Notes: generated by a model from the sequence alone, not told the origin. DNA of 64,000 bases from Stenotrophomonas maltophilia (GCF_003205835.1 NZ_CP029773.1:2512501-2576500), one strand, 5' to 3'. Positions 16,870 through 27,800 are shown, counted from the stretch's first letter. Numbers and translations: made by a program.

Positions 16870-18516
16870 ATGTCATTCTCCCCTGCTCCCGACGCCTCCG
16901 CCTGCCCGCTGCTGATCAAGCAGCTGCTGCACACACCGCTGGCAGTAAGCCCGGACCAGGAAATTGTCTACGGCGACTCGGTCCGCTTCGACTACCGGAC
17001 GCTGCAGGCGCGCATCGGCCAGCTGGCAGGGCTGTTGACCTCGCTCGGGGTCAAGCAGGGTGACACCGTGGCGGTGATGGACTGGGACAGCCACCGCTAT
17101 CTGGAGGCCTACTTCGCCGTTCCAATGATCGGTGCGGTGCTGATGATGGTGAACATCCGCCTGGCACCCGAACAGATTGCCTACACGCTCAACCACAGCG
17201 GCGCACGGGTCGTCCTCGCCAATCGCGAATTCCTGCCGATACTGCAGGCCATCGACGAACAGCTGCCGGACCTGCGCGTACGCGTTCTGTTGGATGATGC
17301 CGGCGGTCCACTGCCAGAGGGTTTCGTGACCGAGTACGAGGCCGGCCTGCGCGCAGCCTCTGCGGTCACCGATTTCCCGGACTTCGACGAGAACACCCGG
17401 GCCACGGTGTTCTACACCACCGGCACCACCGGCCTGCCCAAGGGGGTTTACTTCAGCCATCGGCAACTGGTCCTGCACTCACTGACGGGCATGGCGGCGC
17501 TGGGCAGTGCGGCCAACCAGGGACGCCTGCATCGCGGTGATGTCTACATGCCGATCACCCCCATGTTCCATGTGCACGCCTGGGGCCTGCCCTACGTCGC
17601 TACGCTGCTGGGCATCAAGCAGGTCTACCCCGGGCGCTACGTGCCTGCCCAGCTGCTGGCGCTGATCGCCCGCGAGAAGGTGACGTTCTCGCACTGCGTG
17701 CCGACCATCCTGCACATGCTGCTGGAACACCCGCTTGCGGCCGACACCGACCTCGGCAACTGGAAGGTGATCATCGGCGGTGCGGCCCTGCCGCGGGCAC
17801 TGGCGCAGCGGGCTCTGGCTCGCGGCATCGACATCTTCGGTGGCTATGGCATGTCCGAGACCTGTCCGCTGCTCACGCTTGCCCAGATCGATGCGGACGC
17901 CGTGACGGATGCGGATGAGGTGCTTTCGCTGCGTACCAAGGCCGGCATTCCGGTGCCGCTGGTGCAGCTGCGCATCGTCGATCCGGACATGAACGACGTT
18001 CCCCACGATGGCATCGCCACCGGTGAGGTGGTGGTGCGCGCGCCCTGGCTCACCCAGGGCTACCTGCACGACCCGGACGCGTCCAGGGCGTTGTGGGCGG
18101 GCGGCTACCTGCATACCGGGGATATCGGCAACATCGACGAAGGCGGTTACCTGAGGGTGACCGACCGCATCAAGGATGTGATCAAGACCGGAGGCGAGTG
18201 GATTTCCTCGCTCGCTCTGGAGGACATCATCGCCCTGCACCCGGCGGTCAGCGAAGTCGCAGTGATCGGCATCACCGACACGAAATGGGGCGAGCGGCCG
18301 CTGCCGCTGGTAGTCAGGATGCCCGGCACTGAAGTAAGCGAGGCGGAGATCATCGAGCTGATCGCAGCCCGCAGCCGCGCCGGGGATATCTCACGCTATG
18401 CGATTCCGGAGCAGGTCAGTTTCGTGGATTCGATCGAACGGACCAGCGTGGGCAAGATCAACAAGAAAAAGCTGCGTGGGCTGCATGATCCGGCGGCTGG
18501 CTTGGGCCGCGCGTGA
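16870..18516 (+). CDS. Fatty acid-CoA ligase (AMP-forming)
   Basis: This 548-residue ANL-superfamily enzyme carries the AMP-binding loop FYTTGTTGLPKGV, the GGYGMSETCPL motif, YLHTGDIGNIDEGGYLRVTDR and the C-terminal catalytic lysine region SVGKINKKKLR. It activates a carboxylic acid to acyl-CoA through an acyl-adenylate. The sequence style is that of medium-chain (AlkK-like) ligases rather than acetyl-CoA synthetase. GAGGA lies eight bases before the ATG at 16870. It is divergent from the CrbR-like regulator and probably its target. Exact chain-length preference is unknown. Confidence 0.9.
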   Translation: MSFSPAPDASACPLLIKQLLHTPLAVSPDQEIVYGDSVRFDYRTLQARIGQLAGLLTSLGVKQGDTVAVMDWDSHRYLEAYFAVPMIGAVLMMVNIRLAPEQIAYTLNHSGARVVLANREFLPILQAIDEQLPDLRVRVLLDDAGGPLPEGFVTEYEAGLRAASAVTDFPDFDENTRATVFYTTGTTGLPKGVYFSHRQLVLHSLTGMAALGSAANQGRLHRGDVYMPITPMFHVHAWGLPYVATLLGIKQVYPGRYVPAQLLALIAREKVTFSHCVPTILHMLLEHPLAADTDLGNWKVIIGGAALPRALAQRALARGIDIFGGYGMSETCPLLTLAQIDADAVTDADEVLSLRTKAGIPVPLVQLRIVDPDMNDVPHDGIATGEVVVRAPWLTQGYLHDPDASRALWAGGYLHTGDIGNIDEGGYLRVTDRIKDVIKTGGEWISSLALEDIIALHPAVSEVAVIGITDTKWGERPLPLVVRMPGTEVSEAEIIELIAARSRAGDISRYAIPEQVSFVDSIERTSVGKINKKKLRGLHDPAAGLGRA

Positions 18517-18620
18517 CGCTCGCCTGTTCGCCGACGTCACTGTTCGTCCGGCAAGGCGCGGAGTGGCGCCCCGGGTCGATGATCTCCTGGGGAGCCACTG
18601 TTCTGCAGCAGACTCGGATC

Positions 18621-18643
18621 GTGCCCTGACCAGGACAGGGCAC
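18621..18643. terminator. Hairpin between convergent genes
   Basis: A perfect 8-bp stem (GTGCCCTG / CAGGGCAC, 7-base loop) lies between the ligase gene end and the end of the minus-strand secreted protein gene, three bases from the latter's stop. It is a plausible shared transcript end, without a long T-run. Confidence 0.45.
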
Positions 18644-18645
18644 GC

Positions 18646-19137
18646 TCAGTCGATGCAGGGCCCCTTCGCAGCAATCTCTGTGTTGGCCCCCTTCGCACTG
18701 ATGCTGGCGGGGCCCTGGCATGCGTCAAAGCTGTACTTGATCAGCTTCCACGCCCCGCTCGACCACCGGTATGTCCACGACTCGGAGGCACCGCTCGGCA
18801 AGGTATTGGAGATCGAGATGACCTCGCCCTCCACTCCGCGTGCAGGCAATGGGACCGGCGGCCCCGCCGCGCCCGCGGGCTTGAGGTTGCCTGCAGGCTG
18901 ATAGGTGTGCGAGATGGTCAGTTCGCCCGTCTGCAATGCGGGCGCATAGGCGGGTGAGTTCCGCTTGATCCAATCGACAATGTAGCCGGCTTCCAGCGAA
19001 TCCGAAGCATACCTGGCCTTCGCAACCACAGTGGCGGACGTCGTGCCCGCAATCGGTCCCGCACTGACACTTGCGGCGGAGACTCCGCCCAACGCGATCA
19101 CCAATGGCAACGCCACGCCCAACAGCGAGAACTTCAT
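18646..19137 (-). CDS. Hypothetical secreted protein
   Basis: This 163-residue protein has a clear signal peptide (MKFSLLGVALPLVIALGG, cleavage near 28). The start at 19137 is fixed by a strong AAGGAG six bases upstream. Visible features are an LQTGELTISHTYQPAGN segment, a proline-rich stretch around 80-90, and ESWTYRWSSGAWKLIKYSFD near the end. Two cysteines near the C-terminus could form a disulphide. I do not recognise a family. It appears monocistronic. Confidence 0.7.
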   Translation of the reverse strand: MKFSLLGVALPLVIALGGVSAASVSAGPIAGTTSATVVAKARYASDSLEAGYIVDWIKRNSPAYAPALQTGELTISHTYQPAGNLKPAGAAGPPVPLPARGVEGEVISISNTLPSGASESWTYRWSSGAWKLIKYSFDACQGPASISAKGANTEIAAKGPCID

Positions 19138-19356
19138 ACCCTGCTCCTTGTGTGTATGCAGCTTTCCCAATGGGCCGTCGATGGCCCGGGGGCAGTGTAG
19201 GCATTGCGGGCAGGCCTGGCATCGGCGCAGTCATGCCCATTGCTCATATCCATCAGGCTCCGCGCATGATCCAGCGCGCCGATGGCCAGGGTGCTGATTG
19301 CATGGACTGCACCACCTGCATCCGCACTGCCTGCATCAATGGCTGCCGGTCCGGCG

Positions 19357-20262
19357 CTACCACGCGGGAAGCGCCTTGACGCCGAATCTGAAAAGCAGGT
19401 CACGCTTGCGGTCTGGATCGAGTTCGCTGTGATCCACGGTGCTCAGCGGCCAACGTTCGTACGTGCTGCACAGGCCGGCAGGTTCGGTCTGTGCGGACAC
19501 ATCCCTGGCCCAGTCGACGTCCCTCGGGTCGACACCCCGCTCAAGCCACCGCTCCACATCCCGGACAGTGCCATGGCGCAGCGCCGAATCGATGGCCAGC
19601 AGGCCGATCGCACGCCGCCCGTCCTCACGGGTCGCCTTGTTCCAGGCGGCCTCTGCGACGCCCTGCAGGAACCGGTATCGCTCTTCGGATACCGGCGGCA
19701 GCCCCTCATGGCCATGCCCCTCGATCACGTCGGTCCGCACCAGGCAGAGCAGCTGGGCCGGTGCCAGCGTCGGGTCGTTGGCGTCCAGTGCCGCCTGCAG
19801 AGCGGGGAGATCACCCTGCGCGATGGCCGGTTGCAGGCGCGCCCGGTGCGCGCTCATCGCTTCCAGCTTCGCGTTCATGGCGGCCAGCTCCTGGCGCGAC
19901 ATCGCCGAGGGATCGAACCACGCCGAATCGCAGCCCGCGAAGAAGCTGACCGCGCTGACACCTGCGGCAAGCAACAGCACCAGCCCAAGGCCGATCCGTC
20001 TTACACCCACCCACCATGCAACCGCCGCAACCAGCGTGGCACCCAGCACTGCTGCCAATGCCGCGCACAGCAACAGGATCGGCAGCAGCATCATCACCCC
20101 CATCCCGGCGTACATGCCACTCGGCCTGGCCAGCGGTACAAGTGCGCCGACCAGGTACATCAGCAGCGCCACGCCGAGCAATGCAGCGACTGTCAGCATC
20201 CAGCGACGGAAGGCTCCGAACTGCAACGGCGGCCTGGCGGGATTGGGGGACGGGCTAGCCAT
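19357..20262 (-). CDS. Hypothetical inner-membrane protein
   Basis: This 301-residue protein has three hydrophobic helices in the first 115 residues and then a soluble, helical part of about 180 residues. That part includes RHGTVRDVERWLERGVDP, which resembles an ankyrin-type helix pair. The start at 20262 is chosen because AAGGAG lies nine bases upstream; in-frame ATG codons at 20286 and 20310 are less well placed. It follows the S41-peptidase-like gene by 48 bp on the same strand and is probably cotranscribed. Function unknown. Confidence 0.7.
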   Translation of the reverse strand: MASPSPNPARPPLQFGAFRRWMLTVAALLGVALLMYLVGALVPLARPSGMYAGMGVMMLLPILLLCAALAAVLGATLVAAVAWWVGVRRIGLGLVLLLAAGVSAVSFFAGCDSAWFDPSAMSRQELAAMNAKLEAMSAHRARLQPAIAQGDLPALQAALDANDPTLAPAQLLCLVRTDVIEGHGHEGLPPVSEERYRFLQGVAEAAWNKATREDGRRAIGLLAIDSALRHGTVRDVERWLERGVDPRDVDWARDVSAQTEPAGLCSTYERWPLSTVDHSELDPDRKRDLLFRFGVKALPAW

Positions 20263-20310
20263 GCGATCCTCTCCTTCGGAATTCATCCCTGTACGGCGCC
20301 CTGCGCGCAC

Positions 20311-21762
20311 TCACAAGGTCAACAGCCACGCTTCCAGGGCCTGCGTATCGCGCATGTCGCCCTCGTAGCGATGATCCGGCACATGCGGTTCATTCGAACC
20401 CCGCACTCGCCCCCTGAAGACCTTCATCGGCACCGAGATCCTGGCCAGCCCGCTCGGCAGCCGTTCCGGCCGCACGTCCATGTAAAGACTATCGGCCGAA
20501 GTCTCGACGCCGACCTGCATCGCGCCGAGCCGTTTCCACAGGTCCAGCGCATCCAGGCAGGCCGAGCCACAGGCAGCATCCGCCACGACCACGACCCTGC
20601 CCTTGCGCACAGGTGCGACCGGGCCTGCAGTGGGTGCTGCGCCTGCGTTGGCCGCGTGTGGCTCGCGCCACAATGCCTCGCCCCGCCCCCTTGCCTGGGC
20701 CATTCCCGCCGTCACGGATTCCAGCATGCGACGCAGCGCCGGTGATGCGTCGGGCGCCTGTTCCAACTTCTGCAGGAAGCCGCGAAGCTGGGCGATGTTG
20801 GCCTCGGAAGTCCGCCACTCCACCCAACTGTGGTCGGACAGCGCGTCCACCGCGGCACGGCCCCAGATCAATCGCGCCAGTTCGATGCTCCATTGCGACG
20901 CACCGCCACTGTTGCCTCGCACGTCCAGCACAACCCATGGTGCCTGCTGCAGCGCTTCGGCTTTCGGAGCAAGCTGCTCAAGCAGCGCGGTCAGTTCCCT
21001 GAAGTTCTGCTCGGTCGGGTCGGCATTGAAGCTGCTGGTGGTGATCCAGTAACCGCCATCGGGCATCGCGTGCCAGCCGTTGGCCGGACGGACGCTGCGC
21101 CGGGTGTCAGCCAACCGCTCCTTGCGCTGCCCCGCCTCCAGCGGTTGCCAGCGCAGTGCATAGGATTTCTCGCGACCATCCACCTGGAAAACGCAGGTGT
21201 GCAGTACTGGCACGTAAGGATTGCCCTGCTCCAGCAACACCTCGCCACCGCCATGGAGGCGGCTGGCCTGCAGGTTCCAGCGCCCGCTGAAGTCTCCGAT
21301 CCGGCGCGCAGCCAGCGTCTGTGCATCGATGCCATCACACGACAGCAATCGCGCCCCCAGTGGCGGATGAGCGGGGCCACCGTCCACGGTCATGACCACC
21401 TGCATGTCGCCATCGAAGCCGGTCAGGAAGCCGGGCCAGCGCGTCGGCAGCCCGGGGGCAGCGGCAAGCGTGTTGAGACTGACGTGGCCATCGTTGAAGG
21501 AGGCCGCATAGCCCTTCATGGCCCACCAGTAACCCGCGAAACTCTCCGCCTTTCCAGCGCGGGAGCGTGCCAGTGCCAGGGCAGCGTCCAGCTGGGCGCC
21601 GAATCCGGGGTTCTGCCGATCAACGGCCCCTGGATGGCTGCCGCGCATCGCCGCATCGGCAGCCTCCAGATCCTTCTGCAGCGTACTCGGCCAGTCGATC
21701 GGCGCGTCCTGCGTGGCAGGTGCAGCCAGCACTGCACCCAGCAGCAGCCATGCAATGGCCAT
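20311..21762 (-). CDS. Exported S41-family peptidase-like protein
   Basis: This 483-residue protein has a short signal peptide (1-14). Its C-terminal half resembles S41 (tail-specific or tricorn-core) peptidases: VVLDVRGNSGG at 277-287 and the nucleophile region VVVVADAACGSACLDAL with Ser400. The N-terminal part contains FNDGHVSL, also typical of the family. No obvious PDZ domain is seen. It is exported to the periplasm and could be a processing peptidase, but its substrate is unknown. GAGGG precedes the ATG. A membrane protein gene follows in the same direction. Confidence 0.78.
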   Translation of the reverse strand: MAIAWLLLGAVLAAPATQDAPIDWPSTLQKDLEAADAAMRGSHPGAVDRQNPGFGAQLDAALALARSRAGKAESFAGYWWAMKGYAASFNDGHVSLNTLAAAPGLPTRWPGFLTGFDGDMQVVMTVDGGPAHPPLGARLLSCDGIDAQTLAARRIGDFSGRWNLQASRLHGGGEVLLEQGNPYVPVLHTCVFQVDGREKSYALRWQPLEAGQRKERLADTRRSVRPANGWHAMPDGGYWITTSSFNADPTEQNFRELTALLEQLAPKAEALQQAPWVVLDVRGNSGGASQWSIELARLIWGRAAVDALSDHSWVEWRTSEANIAQLRGFLQKLEQAPDASPALRRMLESVTAGMAQARGRGEALWREPHAANAGAAPTAGPVAPVRKGRVVVVADAACGSACLDALDLWKRLGAMQVGVETSADSLYMDVRPERLPSGLARISVPMKVFRGRVRGSNEPHVPDHRYEGDMRDTQALEAWLLTL

Positions 21763-21849
21763 GGATTCATCCCTCTACCGGATCGACCTGCAGTCTCGCA
21801 GCTTTCCGCACTGGCGTACCGTGCCCGCCGCAACGGGCACGGCACCACA

Positions 21850-23424
21850 TCAATGCAGCGGCACCTTCAATACCGACGGCGCGCTGGCCGGCGAACTGAA
21901 GGTCACCGCCCCACCCAGCTGGCTGATGCCTGCATAGCGCAGGTCCACGGTATCAACCACCAGGGTCAGGCGGCTGCCGGCCGGTAGGTTCCAGCTGCTC
22001 GCTTCCAGCCGCAGGTCGAGCGTCTTCGGCTGGCCCGGCGTGGCACCGCGCAGCGTGTACGGCTTGTGGCTGATCAACTGGCCGTTGCCCAGCACATCCT
22101 CGGCGTACAGGTAGGCATACAGCGTGGTATTGGCGCGGCTGGGCGTGACCGTCAGGCGCACTTCCGGCGTACCGTCCAGCCGTTTGGCGCTCCACTGGAT
22201 CGGCCCCTGCCAGACGCCGGCAGCACTGCGGCCAACAAACGGCACGTAGGCACCCGGCGGCAGATTGATCATCTGCAGCGCGCCGGAGGCCATCGCCACG
22301 CCGGAATTGGCTGCGGTCAGCAGCCCGCTGCCGATGCGGTAGTTCCAGCCAGTATTGCTGCCATTCTCGACCAGGCCACCGGTCGGCAGCAGCAGGCCAG
22401 CGGGTGCGGTCAGTCCGTAGCTGATGGCGCTCTTGCTGGTCGCCTGCCAATCCGGATAGCGGCTCCAGCTGCCCTTCTGTGACTTCAGCTGCACCGCCGG
22501 CTGGCGGTCGATGCCGTTGGCCACCGCCTTCAGATAGTGGTCGAACCAGTCGCCCACCTGGTCATAGACTTCATTGGGGATGCCCAGTGCACCGAACGCT
22601 TCGTTGAGCGCGTGGTCGCCATGGCGCAGCTGCAGCTGCTTCGGCCCCTTCAGCCGGTTGAAGAAGTCAACCAGCTGGCCCGGCGGGAACAGGCTGTCGT
22701 TGAAGGCGTTGGCCAGGAACACCGCCGGCTGGTTGGCGTTGATCTCGTCGATGCTGGCCGCAGGACTGCGTTGCGCCGCGACCGGCAGCAGCGACTCCAC
22801 GGCGCCCTGGTAGTTGCCGACCAGCACATTGCGGTTGATCGTGGCCAGCTCCGAGCCGGCACGTCCGGTCACCAGTCCGGCCGCCACCAGCAGGGCGATG
22901 CCCTGTGCGCTGGGGGTGTCGTTGCTGTAGAGCGACGCCTGCAGATCGGCCCAGCCACTGAGCGCTGCCACGGCCTTGATGCGCGGATCGCGCGCCGCCG
23001 CCAGCAGGCTGGTGCCCGCACCGTAGGAGATGCCCGAAACGCCGATCCGGGCCGGGTCGGCGCGGGTGTTGTCCAGCGCCCAATCGATCAGGGCGCTGAC
23101 ATCTTCGACCGTGGCTGGCCCAGCGATGTCGATGCTGCCGCCGGATTCCCAGAAGCCACGCGAGCTGTAGCTGATCACCACATAGCCGCGCCGCGCCAGC
23201 GACTGCGCCACCCCCACGTATTCCACGCTGGGCACCGCCCAGCTGCTGGGCATCACCAGCAGCGGATAGCGCCCGCTGCCCGCGTCCTGCGGTTCGATGA
23301 CGAAGGCCCCGAGAGGCGTTCCATCCCAGCTGGGAATGGTGCGGTGGGTGGTCTTGACCGTGGCGGCCCAGGCGGTCGGCGCCAGGCCGGTCAGCAGGAT
23401 CAACAGCAGCAATACCTTGCGCAT
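21850..23424 (-). CDS. Exported CocE/NonD-family acyl hydrolase
   Basis: This 524-residue protein has a signal peptide (1-20). The alpha/beta hydrolase core shows GISYGAG with nucleophile Ser133 and RHGDHALNEAFG for the histidine region. The C-terminal beta-rich domain (about 360-524) matches the X-Pro dipeptidyl-peptidase/CocE C-terminal jelly roll, with LRLEASSWNLPAGSRLTLVVD. The start at 23424 has GGGGAGAG upstream. Family members hydrolyse esters, amides or Xaa-Pro peptides; specificity here is unknown. It is 87 bp upstream of the S41-like gene on the same strand. Confidence 0.83.
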   Translation of the reverse strand: MRKVLLLLILLTGLAPTAWAATVKTTHRTIPSWDGTPLGAFVIEPQDAGSGRYPLLVMPSSWAVPSVEYVGVAQSLARRGYVVISYSSRGFWESGGSIDIAGPATVEDVSALIDWALDNTRADPARIGVSGISYGAGTSLLAAARDPRIKAVAALSGWADLQASLYSNDTPSAQGIALLVAAGLVTGRAGSELATINRNVLVGNYQGAVESLLPVAAQRSPAASIDEINANQPAVFLANAFNDSLFPPGQLVDFFNRLKGPKQLQLRHGDHALNEAFGALGIPNEVYDQVGDWFDHYLKAVANGIDRQPAVQLKSQKGSWSRYPDWQATSKSAISYGLTAPAGLLLPTGGLVENGSNTGWNYRIGSGLLTAANSGVAMASGALQMINLPPGAYVPFVGRSAAGVWQGPIQWSAKRLDGTPEVRLTVTPSRANTTLYAYLYAEDVLGNGQLISHKPYTLRGATPGQPKTLDLRLEASSWNLPAGSRLTLVVDTVDLRYAGISQLGGAVTFSSPASAPSVLKVPLH

Positions 23425-23579
23425 CGTCGTCTCTCCCCATCGGTGGTGGTGCAACGGGTTGGACCGTACCAGTGCGAATGGTGGGTGGCACCTTGCGACG
23501 CAGCATGACGTTTGCTGCACGTTCGCAGCGGTTGTTGGCTGAACAGGGGGCGGAGGCCGCCCCCTGCCCCATCATCGCG

Positions 23580-24761
23580 TCACAGGTCCACGCCGAAACC
23601 CATGCCTGCAGACTTCTCGCCATTGCTGAAGGCGCCACCCAGTGAGAAGGAGGCGCGTTCGCCGATGCGCCTGCCGTAGCCGATCGACAGCGCCTGCTCG
23701 CCCCCCTGGAAGCCGGCACCCACGGCAATACGACCACGCGGGCTCTGTGAGCCGGCAGCGTTGATGGCCATGTTCAACATCGCCGAACTCATCGCCCCCA
23801 TGCGATCGATCCGCTGGTCCTGGTGGCGCAGGCGGCGCTCCATCTCCTGCTTCAACCCGTTGTTGTCCAGCGCGAACTGCGCCAGGCGCTGGTCGGTGTA
23901 GGCATTGGCCGTCGTCACCGCCTGCGCGGACTTGGTATCGGTATAGGAGTTGGCCGAAGAGAGCGTGGTTGCGCTGCTGGCATCGGTGTAGGCCTTCGAG
24001 GTCGTCACTGCCGCGGCGCTGCTCGCGTCGGTGTAGGCGTTGACGGAGTTGATGGTCGCGGTGGCCCGCGCATCGGCATAGCTGTTGGCCGAGGACAGCG
24101 TGTTGGCATTGGCGGTGTTCATCTGATTGAGGTTCACCGCATCGGTGCCCTGCGTGGCGGCGGCCACGTTGGTCAACTGGCGTTCGTTGCCGGCGCTGCC
24201 CACGGATACCGAATTGGCCCGGTCGGCGACGGAGCCATTGCCCAGTGCGACGCTGTCGTTCGCAGAAGCGATGGCACCATTGCCCACGGCGCTGCTGTTG
24301 TTGCCACTGGCTTCGGACAGGCTGCCCAGCGCGGTGCTGTTTTCGCCCGTGGCGTTGCTGCCAGCACCGGAGGCGGTGGAGAACGAGCCCGTCGCGGAGC
24401 TGCCGGAGCCGCTCGCACTGCTGAAGTCACCACTGGCAGTGGCGCTGTCGCCGATCGCCGCGCTGTTGGCGCCGGATGCCGAGGCGCCCACGCCCACGGC
24501 GGCGCTCTGGTCGCCAGAGGCGCTGCTGGCTGCACCGATCGCCGTGCTGCCGGTGCCGCTGGCACTGGCGCCGGTGCCGACGGCCGCCGACAGATCGCCG
24601 CTGGCATCGGCGCCATTGCCACAGGCCAGCGAGGCGGCACCACCGGCGCTGGCGCCGCCGTTGGACACGCCGCCGAAGCCATCGTCCAGCTGGCAGGTAT
24701 CACCGGCCCACGCCGGTGCGGTTGCCATGGCCAGTGCCACGGCAAGGATGTGCTTGTGCAT
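23580..24761 (-). CDS. YadA-like trimeric autotransporter adhesin, short form
   Basis: This 393-residue protein has a signal peptide (1-19) and nine 14-residue left-handed head repeats (58-183, of the type SAAVGTGASASGTG). A neck follows (AGNERQLTNVAAATQGTDAV, about 190-209), then a coiled-coil stalk with repeated AYTD segments (220-320) and a YadA anchor (335-393). Trimers form one outer-membrane barrel that displays the head. The last residue is leucine, whereas YadA anchors usually end in an aromatic residue. The ribosome site is weak (GTGAAGACG). It is 108 bp downstream of a secreted subtilase on the same strand. Confidence 0.9.
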   Translation of the reverse strand: MHKHILAVALAMATAPAWAGDTCQLDDGFGGVSNGGASAGGAASLACGNGADASGDLSAAVGTGASASGTGSTAIGAASSASGDQSAAVGVGASASGANSAAIGDSATASGDFSSASGSGSSATGSFSTASGAGSNATGENSTALGSLSEASGNNSSAVGNGAIASANDSVALGNGSVADRANSVSVGSAGNERQLTNVAAATQGTDAVNLNQMNTANANTLSSANSYADARATATINSVNAYTDASSAAAVTTSKAYTDASSATTLSSANSYTDTKSAQAVTTANAYTDQRLAQFALDNNGLKQEMERRLRHQDQRIDRMGAMSSAMLNMAINAAGSQSPRGRIAVGAGFQGGEQALSIGYGRRIGERASFSLGGAFSNGEKSAGMGFGVDL

Positions 24762-24869
24762 CGTCTTCACGGTACCCCCAAGGTCCATCAGGAAGGGTTC
24801 CCGGCAGGCGCCGGGAACGTTGGGAAACAGGCCGCCCCTGCACAGGGCGGCCTGGATGCTGCAGGCGCC

Positions 24870-27800
24870 TTACGGCGTTACGGTCAAGGCGACACGGACA
24901 GCCGTCTTCGGCGTGCTCGGGTCGTTGCTGCCGACACAGACGAAGCCCGAATAGCTGCCCGGCGCGAGGCCCCCGGCATTGATCTGCACCTGCGTGCTCT
25001 GGCTGCCGCCTGCGGAGATGCGGCCCAGGGCGCGGGTCGGTGTGCCGATCCAGCCGGCACCGCAGGCGTTGCTTCCGCCCAACCCATAGGCCAACCCTGG
25101 GGCGCCGGTGGTGGCGGACCAGGCACCACTGCCATCCGGGTTGATGATCGCGCTGCGGTACACGCTGTCGCCGCTGGTGGCGTTGAACCAGAACCAGCTG
25201 GTGGCCAGAGGCGCACGCACCGAGACCACCAGCCAGTAGCGGCCTGCGGGCAGGTTGACGTTCTGGCCCGCCGCGGCCATGTCCAGGTTGATGGTGGCCA
25301 GCGTGGCTGACGTTCTTACGCCTGGGCCGCTGACGGTGGAGGTATAGGTCCACAGTGCCACCTGCGGGCTCGATTCCGGATTGCCCTCCGGATTGCCGCC
25401 GACATCACGGAAGATCGACCAGTTGATGTTGGTCGATGTCGCCAGCGTGCCACCGTTGACGAAGCCGTCAGCGACGATACGGGTGATGCCGGTGGCCTCG
25501 CCCAGGGTGAAGTCATCTGCAGCGAGCTGTGCACGTGCGCCCACAGACACGGCATCGGTGAAGCGTGTCGAGCGACGCCCGTTGGCGTTGTTTGCCGCCT
25601 GTGCGACCAGCGTGCGGGTACCTACTCCGGAATTGTCGATCTGCCACTCCAGCGGTGAGCCACCGGTATTGGCGATCTGCAGGTTCACCGCTCCGCTGCC
25701 ACCGGTCGGCAGGGTCAGCGTGTTCGACGGCGGCGTGGCGGCAATCTGCGGCGGCGGCACCGACACAGCGATCGGCAGGCGCAGCAGTGGCTGGCTGGTA
25801 TCACCCCCCTGCGGCGCCAGGGTCAGCCTGGCAAAGCGCCAACTGCCATCGTTCGGTACCGAACCGGTGGTGACGATGATCCGCACCGACTTGCTCTCGC
25901 CCGGCGCCAGAGTGAACACCGATGGCGAGACAACCGCAGTCAGGCCCTGCACCTTCGCCGTCCAGGTCTGCCGGGTCGGCAGCACGTTGCGGAACACGCG
26001 GGTGAAGCTGCAGCTGTCGGGGCAACTGCGCTTGCCCAGGCTGGCGATGTTGAGCGACGACACTTCACCGCCATTGGCCGGATTGGCGCCCAGGAAGTTG
26101 GTCTTGGTCTCGTTCAGCACCAGGCCTGCACGCAGCGCCTGGTCCACCTGGATGCGGCCCGCGCCCATCGCGAATGGGTCGGCCGGAGTGACGCCGTCTT
26201 CTTTCAGCACTTCCTGACGCGCGGTCATCATCAATGCCGAGCGTGTCTCCTGCACCGTCCAGTCCGGACGCGCCTGGCGCAACAGTGCGGCGGCGCCCGC
26301 GTGATGCGGCGATGCCATCGAGGTGCCGTCCATCAGGCCAACGGCGTTCTCCGAGCCGGTCACCTCGTTGCCCGCGATTACCGCCAACACGCGCACGCCT
26401 GGGGCGGTGACGTCAGGCTTGACCAGATCGAAGATCCCGGCCGGGCCACGCGAACTGAAGTCACCCAGCACGTCAGGCGTGTTGCTGATCTTGCTGGCCG
26501 GATAGGCGATGCCAGCGGTTGCGTTGTTGCCAGCGCTGGCGGCGAAGGTCCGCAGTGCATTGGCGTCCGACTGATCGATGGCGAAGGCGGGAATGGTGGC
26601 CCCCGCCACGTTGGGCAGGATGGGGGCCGGCTGGTTGTTGCCGATCAGCACGGCGATCGCACCCGCAGCGGCGGCGTTGTTGACCTTGTCGCTGAAGTTG
26701 CACGAGCCACGACGGATCACCGCAATGGCGCCCTGGAAGGTGTTGGCCGCGAACGGCGCGCACCCGTCGTTGGCGCTGTCGATGCCTGCACTGACGCGCA
26801 ACGGCGTGGTCGCCGGAATCGGCGTTGCGAACGGCACGCCGCCCGAACCTTCGGTCAGCAGGATGGCGGTGAGCGCCGGCGGCACGCTGCCGGGGCCGCT
26901 GACCGCAGCGAACAACACGATGTCGCCGCGGCCATGCGTGGCCGCCGCGGTGCTGCCGGTCCAGGGCTCCAGATGACCCATCGTGTTCGGGCCCGGGCCG
27001 GAGTTGCCGGCGGATGTCGCCACGTAGATGCCGGCATCGGACGCATTGAGGAAGGCCAGCGAGACAGCTTCTCCCCACGGCGCGGTACCGCCGGCAATGG
27101 AGTAGTTGATGACGTCGACAACGCCATCGGCGAGGGCCTGGTTGACCGCTGCCAGCGTCGAGGTGTTCGGGCAGAAGCCGCGCCCGGTGGACACTTCGGT
27201 GTAGCAGGCGTCGTAGGCGATGATGTTGGCGCGCGGCGCAACGCCGGAAATGTGGATCTGGTTGCCCCGGTAGGACGCGGTGTGCGGGTTGCCCGCTGCA
27301 GTGGAAGCGGTATGGCTGCCGTGGCCGTTGGTGTCACCAAAGCCGGGCTCTTCGCGTACATCCGCAACGCCACACTGGTTGCCCGGCGCACCGCAGACAA
27401 AATCGTAGCCGCCGATCAGCTTGTTGTTGCAGCGGCCTTCGTCGATGCCACCCGGTGCGCAGGTGCCAAGATAGTTGCCCGCACCCAACGGATTGATGTG
27501 CTCGTAGCCATCCTCCGCACGGGCGGTGAAGGCCGGGCTGCCGAAGTTGATGCCCGAATCGATGACACCGATCACCACACCTTCGCCACGGAACGGCGTG
27601 GGGGTGCCGTTCCACAGCGCGGGTGCGCCGATCAGCCCAGGTCCGACATCGGTATCCTGCTCGTACTCCCGGTATTCCTCGACCAGCTCCACATCGGGAA
27701 GTGCGCGTACGCGCTCCGCTTCCTGCGGATTCATCTGCAGCACCGATGCGTTGATCGCATGCTGCATGCGCCGCTCGACCTTCACGCTGCGGCCCAGCGC

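Noticed and set aside
19282..20745. Plus-strand open frame of 487 codons
   Set aside because: It covers the membrane protein and S41-like genes on the other strand, which have better starts, signal or membrane segments and motifs.
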